The notes under the pieces were generated by a model. It made no database searches and was not told the DNA's origin. It worked only from the letters and a program-made list of their open reading frames with translations. The translations under genes and the position numbers were made by a program. 64,000 nt of DNA from Bacteroidota bacterium (GTDB lineage Bacteria > Bacteroidota > Bacteroidia > Bacteroidales > JAGNHN01). The first letter of the stretch is position 1. The number at the start of each line of letters is the position of its first letter. This document shows, in pieces, positions 41,690 through 52,593 of the stretch. The stretch is taken from positions 1-64,000 of the forward strand of contig JAKLHK010000014.1 of assembly GCA_022710185.1 (NCBI GenBank), read 5' to 3'.

Positions 41690-42109
41690 ATGAAAACCCT
41701 GCCCCTGTTCCGTCTGCTTGCCCTGCTGCTCCTGCTTCCGCTGGTCAGTTCCTGTATTGATGATGAGTATATTGATCCTGATGATGACGGGGACTCCCGC
41801 GACGTGCTGGTAGGAACCTGGAACTGTGTGGAGAGCGAAGCCAAGATCGCGTTTACGGTGAAGATCAGCAAGGACCCGGGCGATGCTGACCAGCTCCTGA
41901 TGGAAAACTTCGCATACATCGGCATGGGCGAGTTCGCTACGGCCGTATTGAGTGGGGTTAACCTCGATGTTCCGGAACAGGTGCCTTGCGAAGGCTATCT
42001 GGTGAAGGGCAGTGGAACCATGGTCAACCACGATCAGCTGACCTTCAGCTATTCCGTGACTGCGGGGGGGGACAAGACAGACTACAACGCTACTTTCACG
42101 CGCAGGTAA
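41690..42109 (+). CDS. Small lipoprotein of unknown function
   Basis: The 139-residue protein has a lipoprotein signal (RLLALLLLLPLVSSC, lipidated Cys at ~22) followed by an acidic stretch (IDDEYIDPDDDGD). The rest is a small beta-sheet domain (VGTWNCVESEAKIAFTVKISKD ... LTFSYSVTAGG) resembling lipocalin-like domains in Bacteroidota lipoproteins. No family identified. It begins 30 bases after the C10 peptidase stop; could be its inhibitor or simply co-transcribed. Inhibitor role is speculation based only on proximity. Confidence 0.75.
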   Translation: MKTLPLFRLLALLLLLPLVSSCIDDEYIDPDDDGDSRDVLVGTWNCVESEAKIAFTVKISKDPGDADQLLMENFAYIGMGEFATAVLSGVNLDVPEQVPCEGYLVKGSGTMVNHDQLTFSYSVTAGGDKTDYNATFTRR

Positions 42110-42183
42110 GCCCCCCGGCCAAGGATTCCCTGGCGATCCGGCCTGCGCCAGGGGTGAATAATGGATAAATAAAGGCTTAATCC

Positions 42184-42525
42184 CTATTCTACTTCCGCTT
42201 CCCGCTTCATCATTTCCGTGATGGCGTCATCCTGGATCTTTTCCAGCAGGTCGGGATGGGTTTCGTAGTAGTGGTATGAACTGTCGAAAGTGGCCCGGTC
42301 GATCCCATGCTTACGGTACACTGCGCTGAACCAGGCCTCCCTCACCTGCTGGAGGCTGTCGTAGGGGATCATCATATTGGAAAGCACGGCTTCGGTGATG
42401 TACACCTCGGCCAATACCAGGCTCATGCGATCGGGAGCGATGATATTTTCAGGACGTTCCTTGCCGGATGGCTGGCAGGCGGCCAGCACCAGCAGGAAGA
42501 CCACAAGGATCAGCCAGGGCCTCAT
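42184..42525 (-). CDS. DUF4296 lipoprotein
   Basis: The 113-residue lipoprotein has a signal ending LLVLAAC (Cys at ~16) and the DUF4296 pattern PENIIAPDRMSLVLAEVYITEAVL, followed by a helical part (DSSYHYYETHPDLLEKI). DUF4296 proteins are small Bacteroidota lipoproteins without known function. The gene overlaps the Skp-like gene by an ATGA, so the two are co-translated. Confidence 0.88.
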   Translation of the reverse strand: MRPWLILVVFLLVLAACQPSGKERPENIIAPDRMSLVLAEVYITEAVLSNMMIPYDSLQQVREAWFSAVYRKHGIDRATFDSSYHYYETHPDLLEKIQDDAITEMMKREAEVE

Positions 42526-43127
42526 TTACCTTTCCCTTTGGTCCGGGCATAGGCTTCGTTCATCCCCAGGATCACATCCTGGGTGATGTCCAGGGTGTCG
42601 GAAGCGTACAATATCCCCGATCCCTTGCTGTAACCCAGGATGTACTGAAAGCCGTAGTCCTTGTTGTAGCGTTCCAGAAAGCTGTATACGCTGTCCACAA
42701 AGCGCTCGTTCATTAGGTATTCCTTTTCCTGCAGTTCTCCGGTGAAGCGGTCGCGCAGCTCGAGCAGCGACTGCTGGTTGCGCATGAGCTCTTCGTATAT
42801 CGATTGGGCCCCTTGCTCCGAGAGGCTGCCGGCTTGTACCTGCTGCTGAAAATAGGCGGCGTCCTTTTCGTAGCGCTGCTGACGGGCGGTGATCTCCTTT
42901 TCCCTGTCGGAGAACTGGGACTCCAGTTCCGCTTCCATTTCCTTCACCAGGTCATAGTGTTTTCTCAGGGTATCGGAATTTACGAAGACCACGGGGGTTC
43001 CCTGGGGCAGGTCGAGGCGGGGGCCTTCGGCTGCGGGGGACTGGCCGCGGGACTGTCGGATGAAAAGGATAGCCAGGGCCAGCAGGCCGAGGAGGGTAAT
43101 CAGGTTTAGGACCTTCCAGAGGTTCAT
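42522..43127 (-). CDS. OmpH/Skp-like periplasmic chaperone
   Basis: The start is ATG 43127 (MNLWKVLNLITLLGLLALAILF); the longer upstream frame is not protein-like. After the signal anchor, residues ~42-130 form the OmpH/Skp pattern: VVFVNSDTLRKHYDL, then a long coiled coil (EMEAELESQFSDREKEITARQQRYEKDAAYFQQQ), a hinge and QEKEYLMNERFVDSVYSFLERYNKDYGF. Skp-like proteins hold unfolded outer-membrane proteins in the periplasm. A TATTTTTG element lies at 43156-43149, 21 bases before the ATG. Confidence 0.85.
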   Translation of the reverse strand: MNLWKVLNLITLLGLLALAILFIRQSRGQSPAAEGPRLDLPQGTPVVFVNSDTLRKHYDLVKEMEAELESQFSDREKEITARQQRYEKDAAYFQQQVQAGSLSEQGAQSIYEELMRNQQSLLELRDRFTGELQEKEYLMNERFVDSVYSFLERYNKDYGFQYILGYSKGSGILYASDTLDITQDVILGMNEAYARTKGKGK

Positions 43128-43148
43128 GTCGGGGGTATTGTTGGAATG

Positions 43149-43156
43149 CAAAAATA
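43149..43156 (-). promoter_or_regulatory. TATTTTTG -7 element for the Skp-like gene
   Basis: CAAAAATA on the plus strand reads TATTTTTG on the minus strand, 21 bases before ATG 43127 and downstream of the recQ stop. Confidence 0.4.
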
Positions 43157-43209
43157 CGCCACCCGGGCATATGCTGCACCCTGGATTGGGGATAAGGGTG
43201 GAAGGTGGG

Positions 43210-45423
<2,214 letters not shown>

Positions 45424-45529
45424 TAATTTTGATAGCTTTGTGACGGCGGTCCCCCGCATCGCGGAAACCTGGGCATGCATGGACCGCCATACCGCAGGGA
45501 AGGATTCATTTCAAACACCTCCCTAAATA

Positions 45530-45537
45530 CAAATATA
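45530..45537 (-). promoter_or_regulatory. TATATTTG -7 element for recQ
   Basis: CAAATATA on the plus strand reads TATATTTG on the minus strand, 106 bases before ATG 45423, within the divergent recQ/kdsD intergenic region. Confidence 0.45.
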
Positions 45538-45574
45538 AAATTTTTCCGACACTGTCAACAGTTATCTGCAGGAA

Positions 45575-46540
45575 TTGAAGACCAAAGAGCAAATACTGGA
45601 GATCGCCCTGCGCACGATCAATGAGGAGGTGGAAGCCGCTTCCGGGCTCAGGGAGAGGCTGGACGAGGACCTGGCGGCCCTGGTGGATCGCATCCTGGCT
45701 TCCAATGGACGTTTGATCGTAACGGGCATAGGCAAAAGCGCCATTATTGCGCAGAAGATTGTGGCCACGCTCAATAGCACCGGGACCCCGGCCATCTTCA
45801 TGCATGCCGCCGATGCCATACACGGCGACCTTGGCATCGTGCAACCGGAGGATATCGTGCTCTGCCTTTCCAAGAGCGGGAACACTCCCGAGATTAAAGT
45901 GCTGGTGCCCCTGATCCGTTCCCTGGGCAATACCCTGGCGGCCATGGTAGGCAACCGCGATTCCTATCTCGCGCGCCAGGCAGACCTCATTCTGGACACC
46001 ACCGTGGACCGTGAGGCCTGTCCCAACAATCTGGCCCCGACCTCTTCCACTACGGCTCAGCTCGTCATGGGCGATGTGCTGGCCGTCTGCCTTCTGGAGG
46101 CCAGGGGGTTCAGCCAGGAGGACTTTGCCCGTTACCATCCTGGTGGGGCATTGGGCAAACGACTGTACCTCAGGGTGGAGGATGTGTTTACTGTAAACGA
46201 AGCCCCCCGCGTCGACGAGGAGGACGACATCCGTAAGGTGATCGTGGAGATCACCTCCCGCCGCCTGGGTGCCACGGCCGTGATGAAGGGTGAATCACTC
46301 AGTGGCGTGATCACCGATGGGGACCTCCGGAGGATGATGATGAAGTTCGATGACTTCACCCATATGAAGGCTGCGGACATCATGACGCGAACCCCCAGGA
46401 CTATCCCTGCCGAAACGCTCGTAGCCGATGCGCTCAACCTCATGAAGGCCAGCAATATCACCCAGCTGCTGGTCACCCGCGAAGGCCGCTATGCCGGCGT
46501 CATCCACCTTCACGATATCCTCCGAGAGGGCCTGCTCTGA
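45575..46540 (+). CDS. kdsD: KpsF/GutQ family arabinose-5-phosphate isomerase
   Basis: The 321-residue protein has an N-terminal SIS domain (RLIVTGIGKSAIIAQKIVATLNSTGTPAIFMHAADAIHGDLG; SKSGNTPE) and two CBS domains (~195-320; APRVDEEDDIRKVIVEI and PAETLVADALNLMKASN). It converts ribulose-5-phosphate to arabinose-5-phosphate, the first committed step toward KDO and LPS core. No ATG lies in the appropriate place; TTG 45575 (KTKEQILEIALRTIN) is the best start. Divergent from recQ. An lptB gene 4 kb downstream is functionally related but in another transcript. Confidence 0.93.
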   Translation: MKTKEQILEIALRTINEEVEAASGLRERLDEDLAALVDRILASNGRLIVTGIGKSAIIAQKIVATLNSTGTPAIFMHAADAIHGDLGIVQPEDIVLCLSKSGNTPEIKVLVPLIRSLGNTLAAMVGNRDSYLARQADLILDTTVDREACPNNLAPTSSTTAQLVMGDVLAVCLLEARGFSQEDFARYHPGGALGKRLYLRVEDVFTVNEAPRVDEEDDIRKVIVEITSRRLGATAVMKGESLSGVITDGDLRRMMMKFDDFTHMKAADIMTRTPRTIPAETLVADALNLMKASNITQLLVTREGRYAGVIHLHDILREGLL

Positions 46541-46614
46541 GGCATGCCCCAACCAACTCCACGGATTGCCGTATCTTCGTACATCCGGCCTGAGGATAAT
46601 GTAAATATTGGTCT

Positions 46615-46971
46615 ATGAGCACAAGCCCCAAGGAATTCAACGCCTACCGGGAGCAGATGAACAACCGCCTGCTCTCCACTAAGAACAAGGTGCTGCAGCG
46701 CATCTACAATACCGACACCAACGCCTATATGGAGGGGGCCCTGGATGTTCGGACCAAGGAAATGCTCGGGCTGGTGGCCTCGATGGTGCTGCGCTGCGAC
46801 GACTGCATCCGCTACCACCTGCAGCAATGCTACCACCTCGGGATGACCCGGGCCGAGCTCGACGAGATCTTCGGCATCGCCAACCTGGTGGGGGGAACCA
46901 TCGTCATTCCCCATACCCGCCGCGGCCTGGAATTCTGGGAGGCCCTGGAGGCGGAATCACCCCGGACCTGA
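46615..46971 (+). CDS. Carboxymuconolactone decarboxylase/AhpD-like protein
   Basis: The 118-residue helical protein has the CMD-family motif DVRTKEMLGLVASMVLRCDDCIRYHLQQCYHLGMTRAELDEIF. C-x-x-C at CDDC and the following His match the AhpD-type peroxidase/reductase site. It probably acts as a small thiol-based peroxidase or disulfide reductase in the cytosol. A TATCTTCG (46572-46579) upstream may be its -7 element. The gene is followed by the DUF5686 gene after 24 bases. Confidence 0.9.
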   Translation: MSTSPKEFNAYREQMNNRLLSTKNKVLQRIYNTDTNAYMEGALDVRTKEMLGLVASMVLRCDDCIRYHLQQCYHLGMTRAELDEIFGIANLVGGTIVIPHTRRGLEFWEALEAESPRT

Positions 46972-46995
46972 ACCTTCCCCTCCATCCTGCTCCCC

Positions 46996-49470
46996 ATGCC
47001 CAAGGTGCTCCTCCGTCTCCTGTCCTGGCTGATCTTCCTGCTCATCGCCCCCGAAGCGGGCGCCCAGGTGGCCAAGATCATGGGCACCGTGAGCGATGCG
47101 GCCAGCGGAGAGCCTATCCCTTTCGCCAACATCTACTTCAAGGGGACCACCATCGGCGTGACCAGCGGCTTCAACGGGGAGTTCTCCATCGAGACTGCCC
47201 GGGCCACCGACACCCTCATCGCGTCCTTCGTGGGTTATCATCCGGCACACATGATGGTGAAAACCAAAGGCTTTCAGACGGTGGACTTCAAGCTGGAGCG
47301 GCAGAACATTGAGCTTTCGGAGGTGGTAATCGTGCCCGGGGAGAACCCTGCCGAAACCATCCTGAAGCGCCTGATCCGCGACAAAACCCTCAACAACCAG
47401 GAAGAATATCCGCGATACAGTTTCGAAGCCTACAACAAGATCGAGTTCGACGCCAACAATATCTCCGAAAAGTTCAAGGAGCGCCGGATACTGAGGCCCT
47501 TCGCCTTCATCTTCGATTACATGGATACCTCCACCATCAACGGGAAAAGCTACCTCCCCATCTTCATCAGCGAGACCATCTCCCGGAACTACTTTCGCCG
47601 GGAGCCCCGAAGCAACAAGGAAGTGATCGTGGCCAACCAGGTGAGCGGGGTGAAGAATGCTTCCGTCTCCGCCTTCCTTGGCGATATCGAGCAGAAGGTC
47701 AATATCTACGATAATTACCTTACCATCTTTCAGAAGAACTTTGTAAGCCCTGTTGCCAATTTCGGGCTGATGTACTATCGGTATTATCTGGTGGACAGCA
47801 ATTGGGTAAACGGGCGCTGGAGCTACGAGATTATGTTCAAGCCCCGCCGCAAGCAGGAGCTGACGTTCACCGGGAGCTTCTGGGTCGATAAGGAAACCAA
47901 TGCCCTGGCCCGCGTGGATATGCGCATGGTGGCCGATGCCAATATGAACTTCATCAACGACCTGGTGCTGCGTCAGGAATACCAGAGGGTGGAGGAGAAG
48001 TACTGGATGAAGGCACGGGAGCACATGGTGGCCGACTTCAATGTGGTGGATGATAACAAGACCATTCTTGGCTTCTTCGGTCACAAGACCACAACCTACC
48101 GCGACTATCGTTTCGACGATCCCGCCGACGACCAGGTGCATGCCTCGCCCATCAACATTATCGTAAGCCGCGATGCGCTCGACAAGGACGAGGGGTATTG
48201 GGACAGCAGCCGGCACGATACCCTCAGCGCCGATGAGCAGAAGATCTACCACATGATCGACACCCTCAGCTCGCTGCCCGTATTCAATACCTATGTGGAC
48301 ATCATCAAGATGATCACCACAGGCTACTACATCCATCGCAACTTCGAATGGGGGCCCTATATGTCGGTGGCCAGCTTCAATACCCTGGAGGGCATACGCT
48401 TCAGGCTGGGCGGGCGCACCAGCAACGACTTCAGTACCCGGGTGATGTTCGATGCACACCTGGCCTATGGAACGGAGGACAGGGAGTTTAAATACGGGGG
48501 AGGCCTGCTTTACATGGTAAGCAAGAACCCAAGGCGGACGCTCAGCGCTTCCTACTCCTGGGACATCGAACAGCTGGGGCAGAGCCAGAATGCCTTCCGC
48601 GAAGACTTCCTTCTGGCTGCCCTGCTGAGGCGGAGGCCTATGGACAAGCTCTCGATGGTGGAGCAGACCTTTGGCGCCTATGAGCATGAATGGTTCAATG
48701 GCTTCTCCAATACTTTCAGCTTCACCCGGCGCAATGTATTCGCCGCCGGGGAAAGCACAGCCTTCACCTGGTACCCCGACGGGCTTGCGGTACACCGCCC
48801 CAACCTGCTCACCACCGAGCTGGGGCTCCGTATGCGCATGGCTTACAAGGAGCGCTTCGTCATGGGCGAATTCGAGCGGGTGAGCCTGGGGGCCCGATAT
48901 CCCATCCTGGATGTGCAGTATACCTGGGGAGCGAAGGGGCTGCTCGGCGGCGATTTCGGATACCACCGTTTGCAGCTGGGCGTGCGCCACTGGTTCAACG
49001 TGGGCGCCTTCGGGTGGTCCAAGTACATCCTGGAAGCCGGCAGGATCTGGGGGGAACTCCCTTATCCCCTGCTCAAGATCCACGAGGGCAACGAGACCTA
49101 TTCCTTCGACGAGTATGCTTTCAATATGATGAACTACTACGAGTTCATCAGCGATAAATACTTCAGTGCTTATTACACCCATCATTTCCTTGGCCTGTTC
49201 CTCAACCGCATTCCCCTGCTCCGTAAACTGAAATGGAGGGAAGTGGGCTTCGTGAAGGGGGTGATCGGGGGTGTGGATGAAAAAACCCTCAACTTTGCAG
49301 GGTTTCCCGGGAAGGTCTATGTCCTCAGGCAACCCTACCTCGAGGCCGGGGCCGGGGTAGAGAACATTTTCAAAGTGGTGAGGGTGGACTTCGTGTGGAG
49401 GTTGTCGTATCTTGACCATCCCGGTGCCCGCCTGTTCGGGATCAGGGCCGCACTTCAATTTGATTTTTAA
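46996..49470 (+). CDS. DUF5686 outer-membrane protein with carboxypeptidase-regulatory-like domain
   Basis: The 824-residue protein has a signal peptide (LLSWLIFLLIAPEAGAQ), then a carboxypeptidase regulatory-like (CarboxypepD_reg) domain (VAKIMGTVSDAASGEPIPFANIYFKGTTIGVTS...; ~25-105) and a large DUF5686 body with barrel-like strands to the C-terminal aromatic residue (AALQFDF). This family is common in Bacteroidota outer membranes and lacks the plug of SusC proteins. Role unknown; export or surface remodelling is a guess. It is followed 3 bases later by lptB. Confidence 0.9.
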   Translation: MPKVLLRLLSWLIFLLIAPEAGAQVAKIMGTVSDAASGEPIPFANIYFKGTTIGVTSGFNGEFSIETARATDTLIASFVGYHPAHMMVKTKGFQTVDFKLERQNIELSEVVIVPGENPAETILKRLIRDKTLNNQEEYPRYSFEAYNKIEFDANNISEKFKERRILRPFAFIFDYMDTSTINGKSYLPIFISETISRNYFRREPRSNKEVIVANQVSGVKNASVSAFLGDIEQKVNIYDNYLTIFQKNFVSPVANFGLMYYRYYLVDSNWVNGRWSYEIMFKPRRKQELTFTGSFWVDKETNALARVDMRMVADANMNFINDLVLRQEYQRVEEKYWMKAREHMVADFNVVDDNKTILGFFGHKTTTYRDYRFDDPADDQVHASPINIIVSRDALDKDEGYWDSSRHDTLSADEQKIYHMIDTLSSLPVFNTYVDIIKMITTGYYIHRNFEWGPYMSVASFNTLEGIRFRLGGRTSNDFSTRVMFDAHLAYGTEDREFKYGGGLLYMVSKNPRRTLSASYSWDIEQLGQSQNAFREDFLLAALLRRRPMDKLSMVEQTFGAYEHEWFNGFSNTFSFTRRNVFAAGESTAFTWYPDGLAVHRPNLLTTELGLRMRMAYKERFVMGEFERVSLGARYPILDVQYTWGAKGLLGGDFGYHRLQLGVRHWFNVGAFGWSKYILEAGRIWGELPYPLLKIHEGNETYSFDEYAFNMMNYYEFISDKYFSAYYTHHFLGLFLNRIPLLRKLKWREVGFVKGVIGGVDEKTLNFAGFPGKVYVLRQPYLEAGAGVENIFKVVRVDFVWRLSYLDHPGARLFGIRAALQFDF

Positions 49471-49473
49471 GCT

Positions 49474-50202
49474 ATGATGCTGCTAAGGACAGAGGACATT
49501 GTAAAGAAGTACCGCCAGCGGACAGTGGTCAAGAAGGTGTCCGTGGAAGTGCGGCAGGGAGAGATCGTGGGCCTGCTCGGGCCCAACGGTGCCGGTAAGA
49601 CCACCACCTTCTACATGATCGTGGGGCTCATCAAGCCCCTGGAAGGACGGGTCTTTCTCGACGACCGCGACATCACTGAGGAGCCCATGTACCGCCGCGC
49701 CCAGCTGGGGATAGGATACCTCCCCCAGGAAGCCTCTGTGTTCCGGCACCTGAGCGTAGAGGACAACATCCGGGCCGTGCTCGAGTTCAGCGGCCGCAGC
49801 CGCCCTGCGCAGGGGCAACGGCTGGAAGAGCTGATCCAGGAGTTCGGGCTGGAGCATGTGCGCAGGAGCAAGGGGATACAGCTCAGCGGGGGGGAGCGCC
49901 GCCGCACCGAGATCGCCAGGGCCCTGGCGGCAGACCCCAGCTTCATCCTCCTCGACGAGCCCTTCGCCGGGGTGGACCCCATCGCCGTGGAAGACATCCA
50001 GGCCATCGTGGCCAAGCTCCGCGAGAAGAACATCGGGATCCTCATCACCGACCATAACGTGCATGAGACCCTGTCCATCACCGATCGTGCCTACCTGCTG
50101 TTCGAGGGGAGCATACTGAAATCGGGTACCGCCGAAGACCTGGCCGCCGATGAGCAGGTGCGCAGCGTATACCTCGGTCAGAACTTCGAGCTGAGACGCT
50201 GA
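49474..50202 (+). CDS. lptB: LPS export ABC transporter ATP-binding protein LptB
   Basis: The 242-residue ABC ATPase has Walker [10 protein letters not shown] (36-44), Q-loop LPQEASVF, signature LSGGERRR, Walker [14 protein letters not shown] and the H-loop Asp-His TDHNVHET. The residues around the Q-loop and the long [21 protein letters not shown] segment match LptB rather than amino acid transporters. It powers LPS extraction from the inner membrane with LptFG, which are not in this window. Starts 3 bases after the DUF5686 stop, so both outer-membrane functions share a transcript. Confidence 0.95.
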   Translation: MMLLRTEDIVKKYRQRTVVKKVSVEVRQGEIVGLLGPNGAGKTTTFYMIVGLIKPLEGRVFLDDRDITEEPMYRRAQLGIGYLPQEASVFRHLSVEDNIRAVLEFSGRSRPAQGQRLEELIQEFGLEHVRRSKGIQLSGGERRRTEIARALAADPSFILLDEPFAGVDPIAVEDIQAIVAKLREKNIGILITDHNVHETLSITDRAYLLFEGSILKSGTAEDLAADEQVRSVYLGQNFELRR

Positions 50203-50245
50203 GGTGTATCTGGTTGATGACGTATTGCGGGAAAGGTATTGCCCC

Positions 50246-50863
50246 TTAGTCCCTTATCCTGAACCTTAGCCCGATCATTGAGGTCATCACCAGGGGAGCC
50301 CCCGGGATCAGGGAGTACTGTATCTGCAGACGCTCGTTCAGTTTATGCAGGTATTCCAACTCCAGGGCATAGGGAAAAAACCGGTATTGCCACCTTCCAT
50401 TCACCCTCTCACCGTAGAAGTCATCCGTTGTGTACACCTCAAACTGGTGCCAGTCCTCCCTGAAGCAGAAGATCGGCCCTACCCCGATATTCATTTGGTC
50501 CCTGGGCCATGAGAACTGCACGCGCGGCCCCAGATGTATACCCCCGGCGGTAACGAAGGCGCAGTCTTTGTAAAGGGTGCAGGTAGCCCTCAGAAAGAAG
50601 CGGTGGTTCAAGGTATAGTCGAGGTTACCGGCTATGCCCACATTGAGCACAACGAAGGCCCTGGGGTCCAGCTTAAGGGGGTAAACTTCGGGGGTGGTTC
50701 CCCCGTCGGGATGATAGGTGACCCCGAGATATTGAAAGGACCAATACCAGGGTGAGGCGGAGCTCACATCAATTGCTGTTGATTGTGAGAACACACTAAC
50801 CGGACGCAGCGGGAATGCGAGTACGGCTATGGTCATTGCTATCGGGATCAAGGCTTGCATCAT
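50246..50863 (-). CDS. Secreted or outer-membrane hypothetical protein
   Basis: ATG 50863 (MMQALIPIAMTIAVLAFPLRPVSVFSQ) gives a signal peptide. The mature part of ~180 residues is rich in aromatic strands (WYWSFQYLGVTYHPDGG, RFFLRATCTLYKDCAFV, LGPRVQFSWPRDQMNIGVGPIF) and ends LRFRIRD, consistent with a small beta-barrel. Family not recognised. It is convergent to lptB with a 43-base gap and divergent from the coiled-coil protein at 51068. Confidence 0.65.
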   Translation of the reverse strand: MMQALIPIAMTIAVLAFPLRPVSVFSQSTAIDVSSASPWYWSFQYLGVTYHPDGGTTPEVYPLKLDPRAFVVLNVGIAGNLDYTLNHRFFLRATCTLYKDCAFVTAGGIHLGPRVQFSWPRDQMNIGVGPIFCFREDWHQFEVYTTDDFYGERVNGRWQYRFFPYALELEYLHKLNERLQIQYSLIPGAPLVMTSMIGLRFRIRD

Positions 50864-51067
50864 ATCGGGGGTTGAAAAGGAATTCGCGCGGTGTATATGC
50901 CGGGCAATGTTGGCCAAGGGTACCTTATGGCTGACAAAGGCCCCTGTCGGAAGCATACAAGCCATTCAAATATACGATGAAAAGGAAGGTAGGACCAGGG
51001 TGAGGTGGACTTGGCGGACCAGGATTTTATCCGTAACTTTTCCCCTGACATCAACGGAGATGAAACC

Positions 51068-51955
51068 ATGAAGCGAACGATATTTTTTCTACTGATGGGG
51101 CTGCTCATCCTCGACAGCTATGGCCAGAAGGCGATCAATGTCGCGGAGGCCACCCGCGAGATGAGCCGCGGACTGCAGCCGGCCATGGTAGTGAACATCC
51201 CTGAGGCCCGGCTGGCCGATGTGGAGAAGGCCTGGGTGCGATACCAGCAGAAGGGCACCAGGTCAAGGGTACAAAAGGACAAGCAGGAGATGCGCATCAG
51301 CGGGGCCGCCATTGAAGGGGTGCAGGGAGGCAACCTCACCCTGTATTCACTGCTGTACGCCGATAAGGAAGAAGTGCTGCTCTTCGCTTTCCTTGATATC
51401 GACAGTGTCTTTTTCCTTCCGGAGCGGGATGCCGATATGGCACGCAGCCTCCAGACCTATCTGCGGGGCTTCGCCGTACAGTCATACCAGGAGGTGGCTT
51501 CCGGGCAGCTCAGGCAGGAGGAGAAGAAACTGCAGGCCCTGGAAAAGCAGCTGGAATCCCTTCGTTCCGAGGAGAAAAAGAATGACAGGCTGGCCCGGGA
51601 AAATGAACGGGAGGTGCGCAATATAGAGGACGATATACGCGAGAAAACGGCCGATGAAGAGCGTAAGGCCAGGGACATAGAACTGCAGAAAGATAAAGTG
51701 GATGCCCTGAAGGAGTTTCCGGAAGAGAAAGCCCTGGAAGAGAAGGCCCTCAAAGCATTGAAGAAGGAGAAGAAGAAGATCCAGTCGCAGCGCGAGGGCC
51801 TGTACCGTAAGAAGGACAAACTGGAAGCCGGGATCAAGAGGGCCGATAGGGATGCCCGCATTGCCCGGGAGAAGCAGAAGCTGCAGGACCGGGAGATCCT
51901 GCGTCAGCAGGAGTCCGTCAAGCGCGCAAAGGACAAGCTCGAGGGGATCAGGTGA
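51068..51955 (+). CDS. Secreted coiled-coil protein
   Basis: ATG 51068 (MKRTIFFLLMGLLILDSYGQ) gives a signal peptide. Residues ~25-135 form a small alpha/beta domain (VAEATREMSRGLQPAMVVNIPEA..., LLFAFLDIDSVFF). From ~140 to the end the chain is an uninterrupted charged coiled coil (EEKKLQALEKQLESL..., KALKKEKKKIQSQREGLYRKKDKLEAGI), about 150 residues. The composition (Lys/Glu-rich) and arrangement resemble a Bacteroidota-specific family of unknown role that I have seen only as hypothetical proteins. Possibly a structural spacer in the periplasm. Monocistronic. Confidence 0.75.
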   Translation: MKRTIFFLLMGLLILDSYGQKAINVAEATREMSRGLQPAMVVNIPEARLADVEKAWVRYQQKGTRSRVQKDKQEMRISGAAIEGVQGGNLTLYSLLYADKEEVLLFAFLDIDSVFFLPERDADMARSLQTYLRGFAVQSYQEVASGQLRQEEKKLQALEKQLESLRSEEKKNDRLARENEREVRNIEDDIREKTADEERKARDIELQKDKVDALKEFPEEKALEEKALKALKKEKKKIQSQREGLYRKKDKLEAGIKRADRDARIAREKQKLQDREILRQQESVKRAKDKLEGIR

Positions 51956-52020
51956 TATCTATAGAATTACCGGCTCAAGGGAGAATTCATGCGGGATGGA
52001 CATAGTGTTGCCAACCAGGC

Positions 52021-52521
52021 TTATTCCCCCAGCTTCTTCTTCGCCAGCCGTTCATGCCGGGCATTCACTTCCATCAGGGCTGCCGAGCCATACCAGGGGC
52101 GCAGCTCCATCGTCAGGCTTCCGGCCTGTATGGCGGGGTCTGTGGCCGTAAGGGCCTGGGCCTCTTCCAGGGTGGTAACATTGAAGATATAAATTCCTCG
52201 GACCTCTCCCTTATCCAGAAAGGGTCCGGCCACCACCAACTTGCCCTCGTCGGCCAGGCGCCGGATGTTCTGCAGGTGGGCGCGCTGCAGTGCCGCCGCT
52301 TCCTCCTTGCTGCGGTCCTGGTTGGGGCCGCGTTTCAAAAAGGCCATCACATAGGTCTTCATCCCCAGCTCATCTGCCCCGTAGGCCATGGCAGCTGCCG
52401 AATCCCAGGAGGTTTCATGAGGTGAGGCGGATACCGAAGTGCCCGTGGTTGAGGAACAGGACCAGAACAAGGATGCCCCGGCGATAATCAGGGCATAAGG
52501 CATTGTTGTTCGCACTATCAT
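52021..52521 (-). CDS. YciI-like domain lipoprotein
   Basis: The start is ATG 52521 (MIVRTTMPYALIIAGASLFWSC), with ATG 52503 possible. The Cys ending the signal (SLFWSC) suggests a lipoprotein. The domain (~50-145) matches YCII: MKTYVMAFLKRGPNQDR, HLQNIRRLADEGKLVVAGPF and FNVTTLEEAQALTATDPAIQAG, with the conserved His and Asp. YciI-like proteins are mostly cytosolic; an exported lipoprotein version is less common but occurs in Bacteroidota. Function unknown. Monocistronic, upstream of pssA on the same strand orientation. Confidence 0.82.
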   Translation of the reverse strand: MIVRTTMPYALIIAGASLFWSCSSTTGTSVSASPHETSWDSAAAMAYGADELGMKTYVMAFLKRGPNQDRSKEEAAALQRAHLQNIRRLADEGKLVVAGPFLDKGEVRGIYIFNVTTLEEAQALTATDPAIQAGSLTMELRPWYGSAALMEVNARHERLAKKKLGE

Positions 52522-52593
52522 GATTACGAATTTGATCACCTGGCAACTCTTGGAGGCCGGGAATGACTTCAATGGGAAACAAAATAAGCCCCC

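Noticed and set aside
46957..49458. An 833-codon open frame on the minus strand opposite the DUF5686 gene
   Set aside because: The plus-strand frame has a signal peptide, a carboxypeptidase-regulatory domain and DUF5686 features. The antisense frame is a by-product of GC-rich third positions and shows no domain.
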